Positions 33,325 through 43,921 are shown, numbered from the stretch's first letter. The stretch: DNA of 64,000 nt from Acidimicrobiaceae bacterium (GCA_003167415.1 PMTF01000019.1:62001-126000); one strand, 5' to 3'. The notes: generated from the sequence alone by a model not told the origin. A program made the numbers and translations.

Positions 33325-34116
33325 TCAACGGCTCTTGATCCATCCCTGGTCGACGCCGATCTGTTCGACGTCGCCGATGCGAAGGCCGGTACGGTGTTGG
33401 AGTGTGCGGATCAGGCCACCGGCTTCGTAGAGCGACTCGTGTGTACCGGTGTCGAGCCACGTCGTGGCGCGCGACAACACCTCCACGCGTAGTTCGCCCC
33501 GCTCGAGGTAGGCGTTGTTGAGCGCCGTGATCTCCAGTTCGCCGCGGTCGCTCGGCTTGAGCTCACGAGCGAGCTCCGGCGCTTTGGCGTCGTAGAAGTA
33601 GATGCCCGGCACGGCGTACGTGCTCTTGGGCTTGAGTGGTTTCTCTTCAATGGAAAGAACCCTGCCGTCATCATCGAATTCCACGACGCCGTAGGTGGAC
33701 GGATCGCTCACCTGATAGGCGAAGATCAACGCGCCCTCGACCGACGTGTTCTCCTGGAGGTGCGTCCCGAGGCCGGGACCGTAGAAAAGGTTGTCCCCGA
33801 GGATCAGCGCGCAACTGTCCCCGACGAGGAACTCTTCACCCAGGATGAGCGCCTCGGCGAGGCCGTTGGGTTGATCCTGGACGACGTAGGAAATGGCGAT
33901 ACCGAGTTGCGAACCGTCGCCGAGTAGACGTCGAAAGGCGTCTTGGTCGTGCGGCGTCGTAATGAGAAGAATTTCACGAAGTCCCGTCAGCATCAAAGTG
34001 CTGAGTGGGTAATAGATCATTGGCTTGTCGTAGATGGGCAATAACTGCTTGGACACCGCACGAGTTATGGGGTGAAGGCGCGTGCCGCTACCACCAGCCA
34101 GAATGATTCCCTTCAC
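33325..34116 (-). CDS. rmlA: Glucose-1-phosphate thymidylyltransferase, short C-terminus
   Basis: This 263-residue nucleotidyltransferase has '[16 protein letters not shown]' (nucleotide loop), '[22 protein letters not shown]', '[18 protein letters not shown]', '[10 protein letters not shown]', '[17 protein letters not shown]' and '[14 protein letters not shown]'. It makes dTDP-glucose, the first step of dTDP-rhamnose synthesis. It stops after '[10 protein letters not shown]', about 25 residues earlier than usual RmlA (about 290), so the last helices near the allosteric dTTP site are missing. I checked the other frames downstream and found no continuation. GTG at 34116 is chosen because TATACT lies six bases before it. 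Confidence 0.93.
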   Translation of the reverse strand: MKGIILAGGSGTRLHPITRAVSKQLLPIYDKPMIYYPLSTLMLTGLREILLITTPHDQDAFRRLLGDGSQLGIAISYVVQDQPNGLAEALILGEEFLVGDSCALILGDNLFYGPGLGTHLQENTSVEGALIFAYQVSDPSTYGVVEFDDDGRVLSIEEKPLKPKSTYAVPGIYFYDAKAPELARELKPSDRGELEITALNNAYLERGELRVEVLSRATTWLDTGTHESLYEAGGLIRTLQHRTGLRIGDVEQIGVDQGWIKSR

Positions 34117-34122
34117 TGAATT

Positions 34123-34128
34123 AGTATA
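34123..34128 (-). promoter_or_regulatory. -10 element of rmlA
   Basis: Minus-strand TATACT, six bases, GTG at 34116, in the 50-base gap between rmlA and rmlB. Confidence 0.55.
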
Positions 34129-34166
34129 GAAGTCTTCCAACCCCTTCTAAAGGTCGAGGTCTCGCC

Positions 34167-35141
34167 ATGCGCGTTGTGATAACTGGGGCCGCGGGGTTCA
34201 TCGGGTCGCGATTCGCCGAAGTCGTACTCGAGAACGCCGAGCGACTCGACTACGACGACATCGTGCTGCTCGACGCGCTGACCTACTCCGGTCGACGAGA
34301 GAACATGGTCGAGGTGTTGCGCGACTCGCGCGTCAGTTTCGTCGAGGGATCGATCACCGATGGCGACATCACGAACGACGTGCTGAGTGGCGCGCACGCC
34401 GTCGTGCACTTGGCCGCGGAGAGTCACGTCGATCGCTCGATCACTGGGGCGCGAGACTTTTACGAAACCAACGTGATTGGTACGCACCAACTATTGGAAA
34501 GCGCGCGCGAAAACGACGTTCAACGATTCGTGCACGTCTCGACCGACGAGGTCTACGGATCGATCGGCGAAGGGTCGTGGCGTGAAGACCACATCCTCGA
34601 GCCCAACTCGCCGTACTCGTCGAGCAAAGCCGGGTCCGACCTCGCCGCCCTGGCCTATCACCGGACCTACGGAATCCCGGTCATGGTGACGCGGTGCTCG
34701 AACAATTACGGCCCGCGTCAGTTCCCCGAAAAGGTAATTCCGCTCTTCGTCACGAATCTCTTCGACGGCACGAAAGTCCCTCTCTACGGCGACGGCCAGA
34801 ACGTTCGCGATTGGCTCTTCGTGGACGACCACTGTCGCGGGATCCTCGCGGTCCTCGAAGGCGGTCGCGCCGGGGAGATCTACAACATCGGGGGCGGCAC
34901 GGAACTCACCAACGAAGAGTTGACCACGCGCCTCCTCGACCTCTGCGGCTACAGCGATTCGATGATCGAACCGACGACGGATCGTCTCGGTCACGATCGC
35001 CGGTACTCGGTCGACTGGAGCAAGATCAAGAACGAGCTGGGCTACGAACCGCGGATGAGCTTCGACGAGGGATTGGCCCAGACCGTGAAGTGGTATCACG
35101 ACAACGAGACTTGGTGGCGGCCGCTGAAGGTTCGTTCGTGA
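34167..35141 (+). CDS. rmlB: dTDP-glucose 4,6-dehydratase
   Basis: This 324-residue extended SDR has the NAD motif 'GAAGFIGSRF'. The active-site Thr-Asp-Glu is in 'VHVSTDEVYGSIGEG', and Y-x-x-x-K is in 'PYSSSKAGSDLA'. It also has 'SNNYGPRQFPEKVIPLF', 'GQNVRDWLFVDDHCRGI' and 'NIGGGTELTNEE', all diagnostic of RmlB. It converts dTDP-glucose to the 4-keto-6-deoxy sugar. The ATG has an AAGG/GAGG-rich leader and diverges from rmlA. rmlC starts within its stop codon. Confidence 0.96.
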   Translation: MRVVITGAAGFIGSRFAEVVLENAERLDYDDIVLLDALTYSGRRENMVEVLRDSRVSFVEGSITDGDITNDVLSGAHAVVHLAAESHVDRSITGARDFYETNVIGTHQLLESARENDVQRFVHVSTDEVYGSIGEGSWREDHILEPNSPYSSSKAGSDLAALAYHRTYGIPVMVTRCSNNYGPRQFPEKVIPLFVTNLFDGTKVPLYGDGQNVRDWLFVDDHCRGILAVLEGGRAGEIYNIGGGTELTNEELTTRLLDLCGYSDSMIEPTTDRLGHDRRYSVDWSKIKNELGYEPRMSFDEGLAQTVKWYHDNETWWRPLKVRS

Positions 35142-35701
35142 AGTTGATCGAACTCTCGATTCCCGGTCTCTACGTTCTCGAGTCCCCGGTGTGGGGCGAC
35201 GACCGTGGATCGTTCCGCGAGTGGTTCAAGGACGAGGACTTCCAGGCGGCCGGCATCGTTTTTCGCGCGCAACAGGCCAATCTCTCGATTTCCAAGAGGA
35301 ACGTCGTCCGGGGACTGCACTATTCGATGGCTCCCGAGGGGCAGGCCAAGGTCGTGACCTGCGCGCACGGCGAGTTGGACGACGTGATCGTCGACGTACG
35401 AGTCGGTTCGCCGTCCTATGGTCGGTGCGAAGTCGTGCACCTCGCCGCGGGCGAGGAACGATCCGTCTACGTGCCCGTGGGCGTGGCGCATGGATTTTGC
35501 GTGACCAGCGAGGTCGGCGCGCTGACCTATCTCCTGTCGTCGCCCTTCAACGCGGCGCTCGAACTCGAGATCAATCCCTTCGACGAAGAGATCAACGTTC
35601 CCTGGACCATCAGTGGCGAGGCCGTCGTGAGTCCCAAGGACGCCGGAGCACCTTCGCTTCGCGAACGCTGTGACGCCAACGAGCTTCCACTCTTTCACTG
35701 A
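35138..35701 (+). CDS. rmlC: dTDP-4-dehydrorhamnose 3,5-epimerase
   Basis: This 187-residue cupin epimerase has 'GDDRGSFREWFKDEDF', 'QQANLSISKRNVVRGLHYS' with the catalytic His, 'ELDDVIVDVRVGSPSYG' and 'VPVGVAHGFCVTSEVGALTYLLS'. The true start is the GTG at 35138, which overlaps the rmlB stop as GTGA; the longer frame from 34694 is read through rmlB in another phase. rmlD, the final reductase, is not in the window, so it must be elsewhere or the sugar end product differs. Confidence 0.95.
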   Translation: MKLIELSIPGLYVLESPVWGDDRGSFREWFKDEDFQAAGIVFRAQQANLSISKRNVVRGLHYSMAPEGQAKVVTCAHGELDDVIVDVRVGSPSYGRCEVVHLAAGEERSVYVPVGVAHGFCVTSEVGALTYLLSSPFNAALELEINPFDEEINVPWTISGEAVVSPKDAGAPSLRERCDANELPLFH

Positions 35702-35737
35702 CCACTAGTCGGGTGGGCTGGTGACGCGCCGCGTTGC

Positions 35738-35743
35738 TAGCGT
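35738..35743 (+). promoter_or_regulatory. -10 element of the deoC operon
   Basis: TAGCGT, seven bases, GTG at 35751. It would drive the deoC-ALDH-PNP-mutase operon. Confidence 0.45.
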
Positions 35744-35750
35744 TGACCAA

Positions 35751-36743
35751 GTGAGTACCACCCCTCTTCGTCTGGTCACCGTCGAGGATCGCAACGTTCA
35801 GATCGCATCCACGATCGCGGTGCCGGTGATCGAAACCGAGGCCCAATTAAAGGCACTGATCGTCAGTCTTTCCGGAGTGGACGCCGTGGGCGCCGAAGCG
35901 CGGGCTGCGAAACTCTCGACCCGGTCGATCAAGAAGTCCACCAAGCTCGCCGCGATCGAGATGGCGATTTCGATGATTGATCTCACGACATTGGAGGGAG
36001 CCGACACGCCTGGTCGAGTGACGTCCCTGTGCACCAAGGCGATGCGACCGGATCCTCGCGATCTCACGGTCCCTTCGGTCGCGGCGGTGTGCGTCTACCC
36101 CGACCTCGTGGCCCACGCCCGTTCGGTACTCGGTTCTTCCCCGGTCGCCGTGGCTTCGGTCGCCACCGCCTTCCCGTCCGGTCGGGCGTCGCTCAAGGTG
36201 AAGTTGATGGATGTCCGTGAAGCGGTCAGCGCCGGGGCTGACGAAATCGACATGGTGATCGATCGCGGGGCCTTTCTCTCCGGTCGCCTGGGCCAGGTCT
36301 TTGATGAAGTCGTGGCCGTCAAAGAGGCGTGCGGCCACGCGCATCTCAAGGTGATCCTCGAAACCGGGGAGTTGGTCACCTACGACAACGTGCGTCGCGC
36401 GAGTTGGGTCGCGATGCTCGGCGGCGCGGACTTCATCAAGACCTCGACCGGCAAGGTCACGGTGAACGCCACACTTCCGAACGCCCTTGTCATGCTCGAG
36501 GCGGTCCGCGACTTCGCCGAAACGGCCGGCCGCACCGTCGGCGTAAAGGTCGCTGGCGGGATACGAACGTCGAAGGACGCGATTCGATACCTCGTCTTGG
36601 TGAACGAGACGGTGGGCTCCACGTGGCTCACGCCCAATCTCTTTCGACTCGGGGCGTCGTCGCTCTTGAACGATCTGTTGATGCAACGTCTCAAGCAGCA
36701 ACGCGGTGCCTACGTTCGCGCCGACGAATTCAGCGGGGATTGA
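35751..36743 (+). CDS. deoC: Deoxyribose-phosphate aldolase, eukaryote-like long form
   Basis: This 330-residue class I aldolase has the Schiff-base Lys in 'GGADFIKTSTGKVT', the acid/base Lys in 'VGVKVAGGIRTSKDA', and 'VCVYPDLVAHARSVLG'. Typical bacterial DeoC is 220-260 residues. Here a ~75-residue N-terminal extension and the C-terminal 'LVNETVGSTWLTPNLFRLGASSLLNDLL' follow the pattern of animal DERA. It cleaves 2-deoxyribose-5-phosphate to glyceraldehyde-3-phosphate and acetaldehyde. It heads an operon with two aldehyde dehydrogenase genes, PNP and a sugar-phosphate mutase. A leaderless-type start at 35751 is chosen over an upstream start at 35721. Confidence 0.94.
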   Translation: MSTTPLRLVTVEDRNVQIASTIAVPVIETEAQLKALIVSLSGVDAVGAEARAAKLSTRSIKKSTKLAAIEMAISMIDLTTLEGADTPGRVTSLCTKAMRPDPRDLTVPSVAAVCVYPDLVAHARSVLGSSPVAVASVATAFPSGRASLKVKLMDVREAVSAGADEIDMVIDRGAFLSGRLGQVFDEVVAVKEACGHAHLKVILETGELVTYDNVRRASWVAMLGGADFIKTSTGKVTVNATLPNALVMLEAVRDFAETAGRTVGVKVAGGIRTSKDAIRYLVLVNETVGSTWLTPNLFRLGASSLLNDLLMQRLKQQRGAYVRADEFSGD

Positions 36744-36744
36744 C

Positions 36745-38203
<1,459 letters not shown>

Positions 38204-38211
<8 letters not shown>

Positions 38212-39061
38212 CGCCCGACTCGATGTCCGCAAGACCTACAAGCTGCTCATCAACGGAGCCTTCCCGCGCTCGGAATCAGGACGAAGTTACGAGGTGACCT
38301 CGGCCAAGGGCGCGTTCCTCGCCAACGCGGCCCAAGGCTCGCGCAAGGACGTGCGCGACGCGGTCACCGCCGCGCGCGGCGCGCAGGCGAAGTGGTGGAA
38401 CGCGACCGCCTACAACCGCGGCCAAGTGATCTACCGCCTGGCCGAGATGGCCGAGTCGCGCCGCGACGAGCTCGCCGAACACGTCGCGCTCGCTGAAGGA
38501 ATGAACTCGAGGACGAGTCAAAAGACCGTCTCGGCGTCGATCGATCGCATCGTCTGGTACGCGGGCTGGACCGACAAGATCGCCCAGGTGCTCGGCGGGA
38601 CCAACCCGGTGGCCGGGCCGTTCTTCAATTTCTCGATTCCCCTCCCGAGCGGCGTCGTCGGGGTGATCAGCGTCCAGGAGTCGTCGCTCCTCGGATTCGT
38701 CGACGCCGTACTGGCACCGATCTGCGTCGGCAACACGGTCGTCGCCCTGGCCAGCGAGGCACGGCCCACGCCGGCCGTACTACTGGGGGAGATGACGTCG
38801 TCCTCGGACTTTCCCGGCGGCGTGCTCAACGTCGTGACCGGACTTACCGGCGAATTGGCCCCGGTGCTCGCCGCCCATGAAGACGTCGACGGTCTCGATC
38901 TTTCCGGCGTCACCTTCGAGGTCGGCGACGAGCTCGCGGCCCTGGCCGCCGGCTCCATCAAGCGGGTCTTTCGCCCCCACGAGAAGGAGAGTGACTCCTC
39001 GCTTCGACGCTTGCGTGCCTTCGTCGAGACGTCCACCGTGTGGCACACGATTGGACAGTGA
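38204..39061 (+). CDS. ALDH-like protein lacking the catalytic domain (ALDH16-like second half)
   Basis: This 285-residue protein aligns by eye with the N-terminal cofactor-binding half of aldehyde dehydrogenases: 'YKLLINGAFPRSESGRSYEV', 'AARGAQAKWWNATAYNRGQVIYRLAEM', 'PSGVVGVISVQESSLLGFVDAVLAPICVGNTVVAL' (cited in parts) and 'FPGGVLNVVTG'. It then ends with a short 'FRPHEKESDSSLRRLRAFVETSTVW' tail. There is no nucleophile Cys motif and no Glu base, so it cannot be an active dehydrogenase alone. ATG at 38204 overlaps the catalytic ALDH gene by eight bases, and the stop overlaps the PNP ATG. It is probably a structural or regulatory partner. Confidence 0.9.
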
Positions 39062-39879
39062 TGACGAATCCGTACAAGCTCGCACGACGCGCCGCCGACG
39101 AACTACGCGAGGAGAGTGGTTACGACAACTACGACATCGCAATCGTGCTGGGCTCGGGCTGGCGTGAAGGCGCGGTCGCGCTCGGCACACCGACGAACGT
39201 CGTCTCGACGACGTCGCTGAGCGGCTTCGTCGCGCCGACCGTCGCGGGCCACAGCGGCCAGATCCTCTCGCTCACGATCGGCGACCGACGCATCGCGCTG
39301 GTCGCCGGGCGCGTTCATCTCTACGAGGGGAACACCGCCGACCAGGTCGTGCACCCGATACGCACGGTCATTGCCGCCGGGGCGACCAAGGTCGTGTTGA
39401 CGAACGCGGCCGGGGGCATCGATCCGACGTGGACGCCGGGCACCGTCGTGATTATTCGCGACCACATCAACTTGACCGCCGCCTCGCCGCTCGAAGGCCC
39501 CGCGCCGCCCAAGGGTTACGGCTCTCGGTTCGTCGACCTCACCGATCTCTACAGCGCGCGACTACGCGCCGCCGTCCAGAAAGCCGAGCCCCAGTTGGTC
39601 GAGGGCGTCTACGCCGGTTTTCGGGGCCCGCACTACGAGACCCCGGCCGAGATCGTCATGGCGCGCACGATGGGCGCGACTCTCGCGGGTATGTCCACGG
39701 TGCTCGAAGCGATCGCCGCTCGTCACCTCGACGCCGAGGTCCTGGGACTCAGTCTCGTCTCGAATCCCGCCGCGGGCGTGACGGCGAGCCACTTGAATCA
39801 CCTGGAGGTTCTCGAAGCCGGTCAGTCGGCCGCGGCGTCGCTCGGTACGTTGTTGACTCGCGTCGTCCCTGTCCTGTGA
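39061..39879 (+). CDS. Purine nucleoside phosphorylase (class I, trimeric)
   Basis: This 272-residue phosphorylase has 'IAIVLGSGWREGAVAL' (phosphate site), 'AGRVHLYEGNTADQVVHPIRTV', 'LTNAAGGIDPTWTPGTVVIIRDHINL', 'GVYAGFRGPHYETPAEIVMA' with the purine-site Glu, and 'VLGLSLVSNPAAGV' with the Asn typical of trimeric PNP for 6-oxopurines. It converts inosine or guanosine and their deoxy forms to base plus pentose-1-phosphate. The ATG at 39061 overlaps the previous stop as TGATG. Its stop is overlapped by the mutase GTG. Confidence 0.95.
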   Translation: MTNPYKLARRAADELREESGYDNYDIAIVLGSGWREGAVALGTPTNVVSTTSLSGFVAPTVAGHSGQILSLTIGDRRIALVAGRVHLYEGNTADQVVHPIRTVIAAGATKVVLTNAAGGIDPTWTPGTVVIIRDHINLTAASPLEGPAPPKGYGSRFVDLTDLYSARLRAAVQKAEPQLVEGVYAGFRGPHYETPAEIVMARTMGATLAGMSTVLEAIAARHLDAEVLGLSLVSNPAAGVTASHLNHLEVLEAGQSAAASLGTLLTRVVPVL

Positions 39880-41531
39880 ACCAATCGCTGCGCGACCGAG
39901 TGCTCGACTGGATCGACGGGGATCCCGACGTCGACGACCGTGAAACGCTGCAATCGCTGTTGGACAAAGGTGACGAGGTCGAGCTCCACCGCCGTTTCGA
40001 CACGCCCCTGACCTTCGGCACCGCGGGACTACGCGGACCGGAGATGGCCGGGCCGGCAGGGATGAATCGCTACACCGTGCGTCGAGCGACCCAGGGCGTG
40101 ATCGCGTGGTTGGGTGAGATCGGCGTCGACTCCGCTCGCGGGGTTGTCGTCGGACGCGACGGGCGACGCGGCTCGGAGTCGTTCAACCACGAGGTGGTTT
40201 CCGTGCTCTTAGGGGCCGGCGTCAAGGTCTACGAAATGCCCCGGCCACTGCCGACACCGCTGGTGGCCTACTGCGTGAAACAGCTCGATGCCGCGGCCGG
40301 CATCATGGTGACGGCGAGCCACAACCCCCCGCAGGACAACGGCTACAAGCTGTACTCGAGCGACGGCTCTCAGATAATCCCGCCCAACGACGAGATCGTC
40401 GAGCGCTTCGCCAACGTCGCCACAAGTCCGGCATTGGGGGAGCGCACGAGTACGCACCACCGATGGATATCCCCGGACCTCCTCGATCAGTACCGCGCCC
40501 ATATGACGCAGCGATTCGCCGTCTCGAACAGTGACCTGGCGATCACTTACACACCGCTCCACGGCGTTGGCGGCGCCACCATGATGAAACTCTTCGCCCG
40601 GGCCGGTTACACCAAGGTGACGCCGGTTGCGGCGCAGTTCGAGCCGGACGGGACGTTCCCGACCCTGCCGTTCCCCAACCCCGAAGAGCTGGGCGCACTC
40701 GATCTCGCCATGGCCCGCGCTGACGAAGTCCAGTCCGATCTCGTGATCGCCAACGACCCGGACGCCGATCGTTTGGGCGCGGCCGTTCGCGACGGCGCCG
40801 GGTGGCACGTTCTTCGCGGCGACCAGATCGGCTGGCTGCTGGCCTCGGCGATGTTGCCCACCATGGAGGACCCTCGTGACGTCGTCGCCACGACGATCGT
40901 CTCGTCGACGTTGCTGCGTGCGATGGCTCGTGACGCGGGTGTTCGATTCGCGGTGACGCTCACTGGCTTCAAGTGGCTCGCCCGAGCGGCCGGTGACGGG
41001 GTTCTTCGACTGGGCTACGAAGAGGCCCTGGGCTTCGCCGTTGATCCCGAGGTCGCCGACAAGGACGGCCTTTCGGCCGCACTGGCACTGTCTCACCTCG
41101 CCGACGATCTGCACCGTCACGATCAGACGTTGATGGATCGATTGGACGAGATTGAGGCGCGTTTTGGGGTCCACTCAATCTTCCAACTGTCGCTACGAGC
41201 TGAGGGCCCCACGGGACTCAGTGCGATCGTCAACGCCGTGCAGTCACTGCGCGAGCGACCGCCGACGACGTTGGGCGGACTCGCGGTCAGCGCGCACTTC
41301 GATCTCGCACTCGGTTACGAGGGACTTGGTCCCACCGACGGCGTGCTGCTTCAGCTCGGCGAGTCCGGTCGGGTCGTCGTTCGACCGTCGGGGACCGAAC
41401 CGAAATTGAAGGCGTACATCGAGATCACTTCGCCGCCCAGCGACGCGACGTCGCTCGCCGAGCAGCGACGTCGCGGCGAATCCCTCGTGGCGGATGTACG
41501 CGCCGATCTGGAATCGCTACTGCAACTCTGA
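39876..41531 (+). CDS. PGM2-like phosphopentomutase/phosphoglucomutase
   Basis: This 551-residue alpha-D-phosphohexomutase has 'PLTFGTAGLRGPEMAGPAGMNRYTV', the phospho-Ser loop 'GIMVTASHNPPQDNGYKLY', the metal-binding 'NDPDADRLGAAV', the sugar loop 'GYEEALGFAVDPEVADKDG' and the phosphate loop 'VRPSGTEPKLKAYIE'. The length and N-terminus are those of the PGM2 branch, whose human member is mainly a phosphopentomutase. Next to PNP and deoC, conversion of (deoxy)ribose-1-phosphate to the 5-phosphate is the natural role, replacing DeoB. The true start is the GTG overlapping the PNP stop; a 700-residue reading beginning at 39429 is spurious. It overlaps the convergent add gene by 15 bases. Confidence 0.92.
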   Translation: MNQSLRDRVLDWIDGDPDVDDRETLQSLLDKGDEVELHRRFDTPLTFGTAGLRGPEMAGPAGMNRYTVRRATQGVIAWLGEIGVDSARGVVVGRDGRRGSESFNHEVVSVLLGAGVKVYEMPRPLPTPLVAYCVKQLDAAAGIMVTASHNPPQDNGYKLYSSDGSQIIPPNDEIVERFANVATSPALGERTSTHHRWISPDLLDQYRAHMTQRFAVSNSDLAITYTPLHGVGGATMMKLFARAGYTKVTPVAAQFEPDGTFPTLPFPNPEELGALDLAMARADEVQSDLVIANDPDADRLGAAVRDGAGWHVLRGDQIGWLLASAMLPTMEDPRDVVATTIVSSTLLRAMARDAGVRFAVTLTGFKWLARAAGDGVLRLGYEEALGFAVDPEVADKDGLSAALALSHLADDLHRHDQTLMDRLDEIEARFGVHSIFQLSLRAEGPTGLSAIVNAVQSLRERPPTTLGGLAVSAHFDLALGYEGLGPTDGVLLQLGESGRVVVRPSGTEPKLKAYIEITSPPSDATSLAEQRRRGESLVADVRADLESLLQL

Positions 41532-42611
41532 TCGCAACGCGGCGTAACCAGGCTTAATCACGGTATTGATCATCGCGAGACGCTGATCGAACGGGTAGAA
41601 GGAACTCTTCGCGGCATTGAGGGTCAACCACTCCACGTCCGCGAGGGTCCAGCCAAACGTTTCGGCGCACGTCTCGAACTCACTGCTCATCGAGATTCCA
41701 CTCATCAGGCGGTTGTCGGTGTTGAGCGTGACGCGAAAGCGAAGTTGGCGAAGCAGTTCGATCGGATGTGTGGCAATGGAGCTGGCGGCGCCGGTGTGCA
41801 CGTTCGAGGTAGGGCAGACCTCGAGAGGGATTCGTCGGTCGCGCACGAAGTTCGCCAGTCGCCCGAGGTGGTAGTCGCCGTCCTTTTCGATGATGTCGTC
41901 GGCGATGCGCACCCCGTGGCCGAGCCGTTCGGCGTTGCAGAACTGCACGGCCTCCCAGATCGAGGGCAGGCCGAAGGCCTCGCCGGCGTGGATCGTCATG
42001 TGAAAGTCCTCGCGCTGCACGAGATGAAAGGCGCGTAAGTGTTGCGTCGGGGGGAAACCGTCCTCGGGGCCGGCGATGTCGAAGCCGCAGACGCCGCGGT
42101 CGCGGAACTCGACGGCCAACTCCGCGATCGTCTCACTGAGATTCGCCTGACGCATCGCCGAGAGAATCGCGCGCACGACGATTGCGTGACCTTCGAGTTC
42201 TGCGTCGCGCATGCCGCGAGCGAATCCCTCCAACACGGCTTGGACCACCTCGTGCAACGTCAGACCATTGTCCAGGTGCAGTTCGGGAGCGAATCGAATC
42301 TCGGCGTAGACGACGCCATCACGTGCGAGGTCGAGTGACGCTTCGAACGCGACGCGCTCCAGGTGTTCTTTGGACTGCATCACGGCCGTCGTGTGCGCGA
42401 AACCTTCGAGGTAGCGCACGAGGTCACTCCCTGGTGTGTCAGCGATGAACCATTTACGCAATTCGTCGGCGTCGTTGGTCGGCAGTCCGCTGTAGTGCGT
42501 CTCGTGAGCGAGTTCCACCACCGTCATCGGGCGCAGACCGCCGTCCAGATGATCGTGCAGCAAAACCTTCGGTGCTCGTTGAATCACGTCACGCGTTAGA
42601 GCAACTGCCAT
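41517..42611 (-). CDS. add: Adenosine deaminase
   Basis: This 364-residue amidohydrolase has the zinc ligands in 'LLHDHLDGGLRP', the His-Ala-Gly-Glu catalytic motif in 'FHMTIHAGEAFG', 'AERLGHGVRI' and the metal Asp in 'VTLNTDNRLMSG'. 'CGFDIAGPEDGFPP' is also diagnostic. It turns adenosine and deoxyadenosine into inosine forms that feed PNP. The ATG lies six bases after TAACCT, so it is probably leaderless. It runs convergent to the PNP-mutase operon. Confidence 0.95.
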   Translation of the reverse strand: MAVALTRDVIQRAPKVLLHDHLDGGLRPMTVVELAHETHYSGLPTNDADELRKWFIADTPGSDLVRYLEGFAHTTAVMQSKEHLERVAFEASLDLARDGVVYAEIRFAPELHLDNGLTLHEVVQAVLEGFARGMRDAELEGHAIVVRAILSAMRQANLSETIAELAVEFRDRGVCGFDIAGPEDGFPPTQHLRAFHLVQREDFHMTIHAGEAFGLPSIWEAVQFCNAERLGHGVRIADDIIEKDGDYHLGRLANFVRDRRIPLEVCPTSNVHTGAASSIATHPIELLRQLRFRVTLNTDNRLMSGISMSSEFETCAETFGWTLADVEWLTLNAAKSSFYPFDQRLAMINTVIKPGYAALRSELQ

Positions 42612-42617
42612 AAAGAG

Positions 42618-42623
42618 AGGTTA
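42618..42623 (-). promoter_or_regulatory. -10 element of the adenosine deaminase gene
   Basis: Minus-strand TAACCT, spacer CTCTTT, ATG at 42611. Confidence 0.5.
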
Positions 42624-42640
42624 GTCAACAGGCCTGTGGA

Positions 42641-43921
42641 CTAGTTGGTGATACGTTCCAACAGCAACGGTTCGGCGTTCACGCTGCGTTCACCTATGAC
42701 GACGGCATTGGCGATTGCGTCGCGCCCCTGTTGGAGATGCGCTTGGTCGTCGGCGTGGAGTTCGAACATCGGTTGGCCCTCGCTGATCGCCTCGCCTTCA
42801 CGGACCAGACACACGACGCCGGCCGCCGCGCTCACGGGATCCTCCTTGCGAGCCCGACCGGCACCGAGTCGCCACGCCGCGATACCGACCGCGAGGGCGT
42901 CGATGGAATGAACTACTCCATCTTCGTGATTTACCACGTCGTCGCGACACGCCGCGACCGGGAGTGTCGCGTCGGGGTCGCCGCCCTGCGCGCGGATCAT
43001 GCGTTGATAGACCTCGTAGCCCGATCCGTTGTCCAGTTTCGTTTCGGGATCGACGTCGATGCCCACGAGTTCGACCATGATTCGCGCCAGGGCGAGCGTC
43101 AACTCTCGAACGTCACTGGGTCCGTGTCCTTGTAGAACGTCAACCGACTCGTTCACTTCGAGCGCGTTGCCGACTGCTCTTCCCAGCGGCGCGTTCATCG
43201 AGGTGAGTTGCGCGATGGTCGCGACGCCGTGGTCGGTGCCCAACCGCACCATCGTGGTCGCGAGTTCGCGGGCCTGCTCGAAGCTTTTTATGAAGGCGCC
43301 CCGGCCGACCTTTACGTCGAGCACAAGAGCCTGCGTGCCCTCGGCGATCTTCTTGGACATGATCGACGACGAGATCAACGGAATTGACGCGACGGTCGCG
43401 GTTACGTCGCGTAGGGAGTACAGCTTTCGATCGACCGGAGCCAGTCCTTGGCCCGCGGCACAGATGACCGCGCCCACCGAATCGAGTTGTGCGCGGATTT
43501 CGTCGTTGGAGAGAAAGGCGCGCCACCCCGGAATCGACTCGAGCTTGTCCAGGGTCCCCCCGGTGTGTCCGAGACCACGACCGGAAAGCTGGGGGACCGC
43601 AGCACCGCACGCCGCCACGAGCGGTGCGAGGATGAGTGAGATCTTGTCACCGACCCCTCCGGTCGAATGCTTGTCGACGGTTGGTCGAGACAGTCCGGTT
43701 AATTCGAGACGTTCTCCGGACTCAATGATCCGGTCGGTCCACGTATTCAGTTCTCGGTCACTGAGTCCGTTGAAGTAGATCGCCATCAATAGTGCCGACA
43801 TCTGCTCTTCGGCCACTTCACCGTGCTCGTAAGCATCGAGCATCCACGTGATGGCGTCATCGCTGAGAACGCCGTCATCACGTTTGGTGGTGATGACGTC
43901 AACCGCGGAGAAGTAGTTCAC
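42641..43921 (-). CDS. deoA: Thymidine/pyrimidine-nucleoside phosphorylase
   Basis: This 426-residue phosphorylase has the family signature 'SGRGLGHTGGTLDKLESIPGW', phosphate-binding 'VDKHSTGGVGDKISLILAPLVAA' (in parts), 'SIPLISSSIMSKKIAEG' and 'LVLDVKVGRGAFIKSFEQA'. The C-terminal domain resembles a barrel-sandwich hybrid ('EGEAISEGQPMFELHADD'). It releases thymine or uracil and (deoxy)ribose-1-phosphate. The GTG start overlaps the cytidine deaminase stop (GTGA). It may equally be called pyrimidine-nucleoside phosphorylase (pdp); specificity cannot be read. Confidence 0.95.
   Translation of the reverse strand: MNYFSAVDVITTKRDDGVLSDDAITWMLDAYEHGEVAEEQMSALLMAIYFNGLSDRELNTWTDRIIESGERLELTGLSRPTVDKHSTGGVGDKISLILAPLVAACGAAVPQLSGRGLGHTGGTLDKLESIPGWRAFLSNDEIRAQLDSVGAVICAAGQGLAPVDRKLYSLRDVTATVASIPLISSSIMSKKIAEGTQALVLDVKVGRGAFIKSFEQARELATTMVRLGTDHGVATIAQLTSMNAPLGRAVGNALEVNESVDVLQGHGPSDVRELTLALARIMVELVGIDVDPETKLDNGSGYEVYQRMIRAQGGDPDATLPVAACRDDVVNHEDGVVHSIDALAVGIAAWRLGAGRARKEDPVSAAAGVVCLVREGEAISEGQPMFELHADDQAHLQQGRDAIANAVVIGERSVNAEPLLLERITN

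Noticed and set aside
39429-39875. 149-codon extension at the front of the sugar-phosphate mutase
   Set aside because: It reads PNP DNA in another frame and is Arg-rich with no domain; the GTG overlapping the PNP stop fits the family N-terminus.
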